From NCBI GenBank assembly GCA_964587915.1, contig CAZPMK010000008.1, forward strand, positions 1-55,416: 55,416 bases of DNA, in the 5' to 3' direction. The stretch is from CAG-177 sp964587915. Lineage in GTDB: Bacteria > Bacillota > Clostridia > Oscillospirales > Acutalibacteraceae. Below, piece by piece: positions 49,765 through 55,416 of this stretch (the stretch's first letter is position 1; every line of letters starts with the position of its first letter). A model generated the notes under the pieces. That model did no database searches. It was not told where the DNA came from and saw only the letters and a list, made by a program, of their open reading frames with translations. The position numbers and the translations under genes are program-made.

Positions 49765-50498
49765 TATTCGTTGTCCGCCTTTCCTCTGAAATCGCATTTA
49801 CCGTTGATTTCGCCCATCAATTCGGGGAATATTTCTTCCTTACTGCCGACACTCTTTACCTTGCCGTCGGCAATAACTATCATCGTATCCGCAAGCTGCA
49901 TGATTCTTTCTTGATGAGAAATAACCAAAACGCTTTCGTGACTTCCCGAGCTCATCGCTTTGAAGCTCTCAACAAGCATTGAAAAGCTCCACAGGTCAAT
50001 GCCCGCTTCCGGCTCATCGAATATCGCAAGACGGAGCTTTCGTGCCATGAGGGTCGCAATCTCTATTCTTTTTGCTTCGCCGCCTGAAAGGGAGGAATCC
50101 ATTTCACGGTTCAAATAATCCTTTGAACACAGACCGACGCTTGTGAGATATCCGCAGCATTCGTCCTCGGGAAGCTCCGAGCCTGCGGCAAGAGAGAGCA
50201 GACGGCGAACGGTAAGACCCTTGAATCTCGGGGGCTGCTGAAAGGCATAGCCTATGCCTCTTTTGGCTCTTTCTGTTACGGAAAGATTTGTAATATCCTC
50301 TCCGTTGAAAAGTATTCTGCCCGAGGTGGGCTTTTCAATGCCCATTATCAGCCTTGCGAGAGTTGATTTTCCGCCGCCGTTCGGACCCGTTATGACGGTG
50401 AATGCACCGTCGGGTATTTCGAGCGTGATATTATCAATTATTTCAAGGTCCGAGCCGTCAACTCCGACCTTAAAGGAAACATTTTCGAGCTTTAACAT
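49764..50498 (-). CDS. sufC: Fe-S assembly ATPase SufC
   Basis: The protein has 244 residues from ATG 50498 (GGAG seven bases upstream). ABC ATPase with Walker A GPNGGGKST (38-46), Q-loop FQQPPRFKGL, signature LSGGEAKRIEIATLMAR and Walker B LAIFDEPEAGID, followed by ISHQERIM. SufC dimerises with SufB/D and powers the conformational change for cluster assembly. It is the first gene of a two-gene operon with the SufB-like scaffold. Confidence 0.94.
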   Translation of the reverse strand: MLKLENVSFKVGVDGSDLEIIDNITLEIPDGAFTVITGPNGGGKSTLARLIMGIEKPTSGRILFNGEDITNLSVTERAKRGIGYAFQQPPRFKGLTVRRLLSLAAGSELPEDECCGYLTSVGLCSKDYLNREMDSSLSGGEAKRIEIATLMARKLRLAIFDEPEAGIDLWSFSMLVESFKAMSSGSHESVLVISHQERIMQLADTMIVIADGKVKSVGSKEEIFPELMGEINGKCDFRGKADNE

Positions 50499-50586
50499 AC
50501 AAAATCTCCAATTCACCAAAATAACATCCGACAAATATTATACTTTGCCGAGGAGAAATTATCAATACTCAAATAACATAATTTTA

Positions 50587-51264
50587 TCACGGATGAGGAA
50601 GATTTTTTCGGTAAGCCTCCATAATATCCTTGAAAACCTCACCGTTTGAGGGCGGAGTCCATGTTATCGCGTTTGCTCCGGCTTCAATCGTTTTCTTTAT
50701 GCTTTCTCCCGTTTGACCGCCCGTTGCGATTATCGGTAAATCGGGATGCTTTGCTCGAATCGAAGCAACAAGCTCAGGCGTTTTTGCGGCGGCAGAAACA
50801 TTGAAAATATCCGCACCGGCGTCTATTCTTGCATCAATATCGTCCGTTTCCGAAACGACCGTGACAACAACAGGGATATCAATTGACTTTTTCAGCTCAC
50901 GGACAACATCGTTGTGAGTAGGTGCATTAACGACAACACCGAGAGCACCCTGATATTCGGCGTGCAGAGCAAGATTGATTACACGCTGACCTTGTGTGAG
51001 ACCTCCGCCGACTCCGACAAATACCGGGACGTCTGCGGCAGTCATTACAGCCTGAGTGATTATCGGCTGTGGGGTGAACGGATAAACCGCTATTACCGCA
51101 TCGGCGTTAGTGTTGCGTATGATGCTTGCATCGGTGGAAAAAAGCAGGGATTTTATGCGTCTGCCGAGTATTCCTATTCCCGAGCAGGCGTAAATTTCTT
51201 TCGGAACGGTCAACATAAAGTCCCGAAGATAGCCCTTTACGTGGGGCATTACCTTGTCTTCCAT
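50587..51264 (-). CDS. Putative TIM-barrel enzyme, unknown substrate
   Basis: The protein has 225 residues with an alternating beta/alpha pattern: ADAVIAVYPFTPQP, PVFVGVGGGLTQGQR, GALGVVVNAPTHND, IPVVVTVVSETDDI, AGADIFNVSAAAKTPELV, LPIIATGGQTGESI and AITWTPP. The GGQTGESI segment is like a phosphate-binding loop, as in IMP dehydrogenase/nitronate monooxygenase-like barrels. The family is annotated variously and the reaction is unknown. GGAG lies eight bases before ATG 51264. Confidence 0.7.
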   Translation of the reverse strand: MEDKVMPHVKGYLRDFMLTVPKEIYACSGIGILGRRIKSLLFSTDASIIRNTNADAVIAVYPFTPQPIITQAVMTAADVPVFVGVGGGLTQGQRVINLALHAEYQGALGVVVNAPTHNDVVRELKKSIDIPVVVTVVSETDDIDARIDAGADIFNVSAAAKTPELVASIRAKHPDLPIIATGGQTGESIKKTIEAGANAITWTPPSNGEVFKDIMEAYRKNLPHP

Positions 51265-51391
51265 TTTATCGGCTCCTTCAGTAATATTTTTCTTTCCCTT
51301 TGCCTCATTTTGTGATACAATAATACCATAAATTTATAGCGAAATTTTGAACAAACGGAAAACAACCGAAAATTATGACAGGAGAATAACC

Positions 51392-51886
51392 ATGAAAAAA
51401 ATCGACATCAGAGATATCAAGGAAAGTCCCGTAAAGCTGATAAGCGACGATTGGGCATTGCTCACGGCGGGAAGCGAAAAAAAGTTCAATACCATGACCG
51501 TCAGCTGGGGTGCCGCAGGCGAGCTTTGGGGCAGGGATTCGGTGTTCGTGTTCGTGCGTCCGCAAAGATATACGTTTGAATTTATCGAGAACAGCGAGCT
51601 TTTCACTCTCTCGTTTTATCCCGAGGAATATAAGGATGCACTGCGGCTTTGCGGCAGAAAAAGCGGCAGGGATATAAATAAGCCCGCCGAAACGGGACTT
51701 ATACCGATTGAAACGGACGGTGCGGTAACTTTTGAGCAGGCAAAATATACGATAGTTTGCCGAAAAATTGCTTCGCAGTATCTCGACCCCGCCGGCTTTA
51801 TTGATAAAACGATAGAAGAAAATTATTCAAATAATGATTATCACAAAATGTACGTCGGCGAAATAATCGCGGTGTATGAGCATTAA
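51392..51886 (+). CDS. Flavin reductase-like FMN-binding protein
   Basis: The protein has 164 residues from ATG 51392 (AGGAGAATAACC upstream). Split-barrel flavin reductase fold: NTMTVSWGAAGELWGRDSVFVFVRPQRYTFEFI split by a short gap, then LFTLSFYPEEYKDAL and GRKSGRDINK. Members bind FMN and reduce flavins or act as small oxidoreductases in anaerobes. No partner gene is adjacent. Confidence 0.88.
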   Translation: MKKIDIRDIKESPVKLISDDWALLTAGSEKKFNTMTVSWGAAGELWGRDSVFVFVRPQRYTFEFIENSELFTLSFYPEEYKDALRLCGRKSGRDINKPAETGLIPIETDGAVTFEQAKYTIVCRKIASQYLDPAGFIDKTIEENYSNNDYHKMYVGEIIAVYEH

Positions 51887-51888
51887 CA

Positions 51889-51924
51889 AAACGGAGCTGC
51901 TTTTCGGCAGCTCCGTTTTTTATC
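51889..51924 (+). terminator. Terminator after the flavin reductase gene
   Basis: The perfect stem AAACGGAGCTGC/GCAGCTCCGTTT with loop TTTTCG is followed by TTTTAT. It lies between convergent genes. Confidence 0.9.
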
Positions 51925-51932
51925 GGCTGTGG

Positions 51933-53315
51933 TTAGCTTTGACTGACGGCATTGAGGACTTCTGCTTTGAATTTGCCGTGTATTTTATATTTTTTGGAAT
52001 AAACGATAAATGATACGATAATCATTATCGGCGGAACAACAAACATCAGGAAAGTGATTGCGTTGGTTGCCTGTGCGGACTGAACGGCAGCCGAGCCGTC
52101 ATATCCCGTGAGGCTGAATGCCGCATACATGATGACGGATTGAACGGTGTAAGCCATTTTTTGAAGAAAGCCTTTCATTGAAAAGGTGAGTGCCTGATTG
52201 CGTTTCCCGAGCTTGTATTCGCCGTAGTCCACAACGTCGGCAAGCATTACGGTTTGATTTACGAACATACTGCCGATTCCGATGCTTGCGAGCAAATAGA
52301 ATACGCCGAGCGCGTAAACGTTGCCGTTAAAGCCGTATCCGACAACAGCCATTCCGATATATCCGAATGCGGCAAGGGAGAGAGAAAAGCGGTACGCCGA
52401 ACGGTTGGACATAAACTTTGAACAAACGGGGATAACGAGGAGCGAGAGCACCGTTCCGACCGTACCGAACATATTGAACGTCGATTGGAGCTTGAGATTG
52501 CCCGCAACACAGGTGAAATAATAACTGCTTATGCCCGAGGTCATGTAGTAGCCGGCGTTTGAAATCATCGCAAAGAGCATGAAAACGAGGAGCTGGTCAT
52601 TTTGCTTTATAACTCCGAGAGCCTCTTTGAATGAAAATTTCCCGTCACTTGCAACGATTCTGCGTTCTTTGGTGGAAGCAACGCTTATGACGGCGAAGAA
52701 AACCAGAGCGGCGGCAGTTACCATTGACCATTTTCCGAAGCCTGTTTTGAGGCAGGAGGCGTCCATGCTGTCGAGCTTACTGCTGCTTGAACCGCCGAAA
52801 TATGCAACGGCGTATGCGGTGAATATTGTGATGATTCCCTGACCGAGACCCGAAAAGGTTCTTGCTATGGTGGATACAAGATTTCTGTCCTTTTCTTCAC
52901 TTGCGAAAGACGGAATCATTGACCAAAACGGAATATCGGCAAGCGTGTTTGTCATTCCCCAAAGCACATATAGAACGGCAACATAAACATACAGCCCCGT
53001 TGACCCCGAAGCGAATCCGAGGTCGTTGAACAGCAGACACAGCACCACGGAATTGAGAAGTGCACCCGTTAAAATCCACGGACGGTATTTTCCCATTTTG
53101 GTGTGGGTTCTGTCTACAATCATACCCATCATCGGGTCATTGATGCCGTCCCAAAGCCTTGCAAGGGGAGCGAGAATGAGCAAAAACAGCGGCTTTATGC
53201 CGAGAGCGTTGGTGAGATACAACGAGAGATAGGAATAAAACATTCCGTAGCTTAAATCAAGACCGACGGCACCGACACCGTAACCGAGCTTTTCACGCAG
53301 GGAACCTTTGTTCAT
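51933..53315 (-). CDS. GPH-family (MFS) sugar:cation symporter
   Basis: The 460-residue, twelve-helix transporter of the glycoside-pentoside-hexuronide family starts with KLGYGVGAVGLDLSYGMFYSYL and has the family-typical LWDGINDPMMGMIVDRTHTKMGKYRPWIL, where Asp and Arg/Lys residues act in cation coupling. Related carriers import xylosides, melibiose, lactose or glucuronides. The substrate cannot be told; no glycosidase is adjacent. Confidence 0.92.
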   Translation of the reverse strand: MNKGSLREKLGYGVGAVGLDLSYGMFYSYLSLYLTNALGIKPLFLLILAPLARLWDGINDPMMGMIVDRTHTKMGKYRPWILTGALLNSVVLCLLFNDLGFASGSTGLYVYVAVLYVLWGMTNTLADIPFWSMIPSFASEEKDRNLVSTIARTFSGLGQGIITIFTAYAVAYFGGSSSSKLDSMDASCLKTGFGKWSMVTAAALVFFAVISVASTKERRIVASDGKFSFKEALGVIKQNDQLLVFMLFAMISNAGYYMTSGISSYYFTCVAGNLKLQSTFNMFGTVGTVLSLLVIPVCSKFMSNRSAYRFSLSLAAFGYIGMAVVGYGFNGNVYALGVFYLLASIGIGSMFVNQTVMLADVVDYGEYKLGKRNQALTFSMKGFLQKMAYTVQSVIMYAAFSLTGYDGSAAVQSAQATNAITFLMFVVPPIMIIVSFIVYSKKYKIHGKFKAEVLNAVSQS

Positions 53316-53412
53316 ATTATCACGCCTTAAAGTGTTTTTTTCATTTTAACATATTTGCGTGAATATGGCAACACAAATGCAGAAAAATATAATTGTGAGC
53401 GGAGGTGACACA

Positions 53413-53565
53413 ATGGCTGAATTTTTCTGCAACGACCCCGTTATTAAAGCGGAATTTGAAAAGCTGCCTGCAGCGGTGCAGGAGAGCATAATGGAATCGG
53501 GCGTGCCGATTTGCACCGTGGAGGAGCTTAAACAGCTTGCCGACAGCATAGAAAAGAATATGTAA
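53413..53565 (+). CDS. Small protein, unknown function
   Basis: The protein has 50 residues from ATG 53413, preceded by GGAGGTGACACA at ideal distance; an upstream start at 53359 is less likely. It reads MAEFFCNDPVIKAEFEKLP and then a helical acidic stretch (TVEELKQLADSIEKNM). No family is recognised. The good ribosome-binding site and downstream hairpin support a real gene. Confidence 0.7.
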   Translation: MAEFFCNDPVIKAEFEKLPAAVQESIMESGVPICTVEELKQLADSIEKNM

Positions 53566-53570
53566 CGCAA

Positions 53571-53605
53571 CCGCACCCCGAAAGCCCTGTGCTTTTGAGG
53601 TGCGG
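53571..53605. terminator. Terminator between the small gene and the XRE gene
   Basis: Outer arms CCGCACC/GGTGCGG and inner arms AAAGC/GCTTT form a long hairpin, followed on the plus strand by a T-rich AGGTTTATTTATT. It lies between convergent genes. Confidence 0.6.
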
Positions 53606-53609
53606 AGGT

Positions 53610-53942
53610 TTATTTATTCAAATGATTCAAGTAAACACCTAAAAGTTCAATGGCTGTTTGCAATTCACTTTCGGTGCAGAGATCAAGTCTTTCAACCATT
53701 TTGGATTTGTCAGCGTGCAAGTGGTGTTCGTTTTTTACCAGAATGTCATTTGGAGTAACATTTAATGCGGAACATATCCCAAGGAGAGTTTCAACGCGCA
53801 TATTTGCCGTACCTCTTTCGATGTCGGAATATGCTCTGTCGGATAGTCCTGAGCGTTCGGCAACTTCACTTTGAGTCAAGCCCCTGCTTTTGCGGATATC
53901 TAACAGCCGATTTCCTATTTCTTGTAAATTCAACACAAGCAT
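53610..53942 (-). CDS. XRE-family transcriptional regulator
   Basis: This is a 110-residue Cro/CI-type protein with the helix-turn-helix LTQSEVAERSGLSDRAYSDIERG (about residues 23-45, split here by its turn) and ALNVTPNDIL typical of the domain end; the C-terminal half is a short helical dimerisation region. GGAGGTG precedes ATG 53942. It is divergent from the DUF2752 gene, and an 11-bp inverted repeat that overlaps both -10 boxes lies between them, so it probably represses both. Confidence 0.92.
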   Translation of the reverse strand: MLVLNLQEIGNRLLDIRKSRGLTQSEVAERSGLSDRAYSDIERGTANMRVETLLGICSALNVTPNDILVKNEHHLHADKSKMVERLDLCTESELQTAIELLGVYLNHLNK

Positions 53943-53966
53943 CGTAACACCTCCGAAAGAGTATAT

Positions 53967-54022
53967 TTGAATTATACTTCATGTTTTTCTTGACAAAAAG
54001 GAAGCATAGGTGTATAATTCAA
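53967..54022. promoter_or_regulatory. Divergent promoter with 11-bp inverted repeat operator
   Basis: TTGAATTATAC (53967-53977) and GTATAATTCAA (54012-54022) are perfect inverted repeats 34 bases apart. The right arm contains the -10 TATAAT (54013-54018) of a plus-strand promoter with TTGACA at 53990-53995 and a 17-base spacer. The left arm contains a minus-strand TATAAT facing the XRE gene. This layout suits a dimeric XRE repressor controlling both directions. Confidence 0.75.
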
Positions 54023-54081
54023 GAAGAGAACTTCTGAATTTTTGTAAGTTGACTGCTTATGGTATAGTGTAGTGATATTTT

Positions 54082-54468
54082 TTGAAAAAAGTTGGAAAAA
54101 AGCTCGAAGAAAATATTAAAGATATTATTGTTGTTTTTCTGATGTTAATTTACAAATATATGGGGTGTCCAATAAGATTTTTTACAGGAGTTCCATGCCC
54201 CGGTTGCGGGATGACAAGAGCGGTTATTGCTCTTTTGAAGTTTGAACCAAAAGCGGCGTATCAATATCATCCAATGATAATTATTATGCCGTTTATCGGG
54301 CTGTGGTGTTTTGTAAGCTCAAGGTTGAGTAAAAGAATGAATTACATAATAACCGTAATGGCAGCGATTCTTTTGGCAGTATGTTATGCAGAGCGCATTA
54401 TTGAGGGAAAAATAGCGGTAAATATATCGGACGGCTTTATTATTAAGCTGATTACCGATATGAAATAA
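54082..54468 (+). CDS. DUF2752-family membrane protein
   Basis: The 128-residue frame is read from TTG 54082; no ribosome-binding site is seen, and ATG codons further in (for example MLIYKYMG) are alternatives. The family signature GVPCPGCGMTRAVIALL is clear, with two cysteines that may bind a metal, followed by two or three membrane helices. The function of DUF2752 proteins is unknown. It is under the divergent, inverted-repeat promoter. Confidence 0.82.
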   Translation: MKKVGKKLEENIKDIIVVFLMLIYKYMGCPIRFFTGVPCPGCGMTRAVIALLKFEPKAAYQYHPMIIIMPFIGLWCFVSSRLSKRMNYIITVMAAILLAVCYAERIIEGKIAVNISDGFIIKLITDMK

Positions 54469-54483
54469 AAGGAGGAATTATTC

Positions 54484-54876
54484 ATGTCAAAAAATGTAAC
54501 AATTGCGTTGGCGGCAGATAAGGATCTTAATAAGGTTATCGAGCTTGCCAAGCAGCAGCTTCAAAGTCAGGGCTATGAGGCTGTCGGAACGGTTATGAGC
54601 AACAATATGGCTACATTAACCGTACAGAAGGACAGGGACGGAATTAAGAACATAATCGGTCTCGGTGTCGAAAGTAAGGCAACCATAACGGTAATGGGTA
54701 ACAATACAGCAACGGTCAATGTTGAGAGTGAATGGGGCAACAAAATATTGGCATGTGCTGTTGGCTGGTTTGTCTGCTTTGTACCGTTTATCACCGGACT
54801 TGTCGGCTGCTCTTCACAGAGTGGATTGCAAAACAAGCTGATACAGGCATTGCAGTCTGCAGTAGCCACCGCATAA
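54484..54876 (+). CDS. Protein of unknown function with one membrane segment
   Basis: The 130-residue protein starts at ATG 54484 after AAAGGAGG. The N-terminal 80 residues look like an alpha/beta domain (VTIALAADKDLNKVIELAKQ, then GYEAVGTVMSNNMATLTV); one hydrophobic segment follows (LACAVGWFVCFVPFITGLVG) and a short helical tail. No family is recognised. It is 15 bases after the DUF2752 gene, so they are probably co-transcribed. Confidence 0.78.
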   Translation: MSKNVTIALAADKDLNKVIELAKQQLQSQGYEAVGTVMSNNMATLTVQKDRDGIKNIIGLGVESKATITVMGNNTATVNVESEWGNKILACAVGWFVCFVPFITGLVGCSSQSGLQNKLIQALQSAVATA

Positions 54877-55000
54877 ATCATAATCCGGCATCTGAATGTT
54901 TACTTAAATCGGATGCCGGTTTTACATTTGTAAATGAAAAAAATCGAAAAAATCACTTGACATAATCGGCACAATATGATAACATATTGTAGCAACTTAC

Positions 55001-55090
55001 GGAGAGATACCGAAGTGGTCATAACGGAACGGTCTTGAAAACCGTCGTACCTTACGGGTACCGTGGGTTCGAATCCCACTCTCTCCGCCA
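55001..55090 (+). tRNA. tRNA-Ser (anticodon TGA)
   Basis: The acceptor stem GGAGAGA (55001-55007) pairs with TCTCTCC (55080-55086), then discriminator G and encoded CCA. The anticodon TGA is at 55036-55038 in the loop CTTGAAA; the long variable arm and GGTTCGAATCC T-arm are those of a class II tRNA-Ser. It reads UCA codons. Confidence 0.97.
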
Positions 55091-55128
55091 CTATAGATTA
55101 CAACATTATATCTTATATAAGTTACCAT

Positions 55129-55219
55129 GGAGAAGTACTCAAGTTGGTGACGAGGCGCCCCTGCTAAGGGCGTAGGTCGGGTAACCGGCGCGGGAGTTCG
55201 AGTCTCCCCTTCTCCGCCA
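55129..55219 (+). tRNA. tRNA-Ser (anticodon GCT)
   Basis: The acceptor stem GGAGAAG (55129-55135) pairs with CTTCTCC (55209-55215), then G and encoded CCA. The anticodon loop CTGCTAA carries GCT. A long variable arm is present, as expected for serine tRNA. It reads AGC/AGU codons and lies 38 bases after the first tRNA-Ser, probably in one transcript. Confidence 0.97.
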
Positions 55220-55220
55220 G

Positions 55221-55252
55221 AAAAAAGCACTTGCGAAAGCAAGTGCTTTTTT
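55221..55252 (+). terminator. tRNA operon terminator
   Basis: The stem AAAAAAGCACTTGC/GCAAGTGCTTTTTT with loop GAAA follows the second tRNA directly and ends in a T run. Confidence 0.92.
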
Positions 55253-55298
55253 CAATTAAATCCGCCTCTTGGACGGACTTATTTCATCTGCAAAGCTG

Positions 55299-55416
55299 AT
55301 GAAAATTGAGTTGTATTTTTGCCTTGATGACAACGGCAATACCGCCGCTCCAAGGCGGGAGTGCGACTATATTTCTGAGGGTGTTTCTTTGCGGAGCAAA
55401 AGACGGAGGGAGAGAA
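55299..55416 (+). other. Possible start of a gene cut by the window edge
   Basis: An open frame from ATG 55299 (MKIELYFCLDDNGN) stays open to the window end (39 codons). It has no ribosome-binding site and no recognised motif, and a TTTCATC/GATGAAA hairpin overlaps the start. It could be a partial gene or chance. Confidence 0.25.

Noticed and set aside
55001..55219. tRNA-Ser pair as an attachment site for an integrated element
   Set aside because: Both tRNAs are complete and no duplicated tRNA end or integrase gene is visible within the window downstream, so integration here is not supported.

Overview
ORGANISM. Gene content points to an anaerobic, endospore-lineage Clostridia (Firmicutes), most likely a gut Oscillospirales/Ruminococcaceae-type genome. 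The evidence is SpoIID, YlbJ-like, YqfC and YqfD sporulation proteins, a DarA c-di-AMP receptor, RicT, an 8-Cys ferredoxin, a LexA gene with a Firmicutes-type SOS box, AGGAGG ribosome-binding sites, a Firmicutes-style argCJBDF-carAB operon and a type II-A-like CRISPR locus. The species cannot be named from the sequence alone. LAYOUT. 1-558: tail of a tyrosine recombinase and decayed DNA that includes a possible Ig-like (Big_2) fragment. 559-10089 (minus): complete arginine/carbamoyl-phosphate operon argC-argJ-argB-argD-argF-carA-carB, with a promoter and ARG-box-like site in front and a terminator behind. 10126-15902: type II CRISPR-Cas locus made of tracrRNA (minus), cas9, cas1 remnant, cas2, csn2 remnant and a six-repeat array. 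16029-20493: sugar isomerase, FemAB-like ligase, ThuA-like protein, dUTPase, small membrane protein and secreted alpha/beta hydrolase. 20511-21509: spoIID. 21639-27239: citrate synthase, membrane protein, AEC transporter, DarA, HolB, RicT, ferredoxin. 27357-35401: two P-type cation ATPases, the first under a yybP-ykoY (Mn2+) riboswitch, around lexA, an AbrB-type regulator and a membrane-anchored protein. 35427-36449: rpsF-ssb-rpsR. 36618-43388: propeller-like membrane protein, uvrC, rsmD-coaD-coiled-coil protein, XRE regulator, HAD phosphatase, QueT-type transporter. 43547-49764: secreted domain-repeat protein, sialidase-like protein, YlbJ/YqfC/YqfD sporulation genes. 48847-53315: two-gene Suf-like (SMS) Fe-S system, TIM-barrel protein, flavin reductase, GPH sugar symporter. 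53413-55416: small proteins, an XRE regulator with a striking inverted repeat, a DUF2752 protein and two tRNA-Ser genes. HIGHLIGHT. The CRISPR locus is the unusual part. Cas9 is full length with all its nuclease residues, and a complete tracrRNA with its own consensus promoter and terminator is encoded antisense just upstream. The adaptation module, however, is broken twice. Cas1 is an in-frame fusion of about 45 N-terminal and 60-70 C-terminal residues that lacks the whole catalytic core. Csn2 stops after about 57 recognisable residues because the reading frame runs straight into the first CRISPR repeat, so no leader remains. This looks like a 'frozen' interference-only type II-A locus that keeps only old, leader-distal spacers. 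The cas9 mRNA leader also appears to be the antisense of the tracrRNA and to carry a repeat-like element. A Mn2+ riboswitch controlling a PMCA-like P-type ATPase is the second point of interest.
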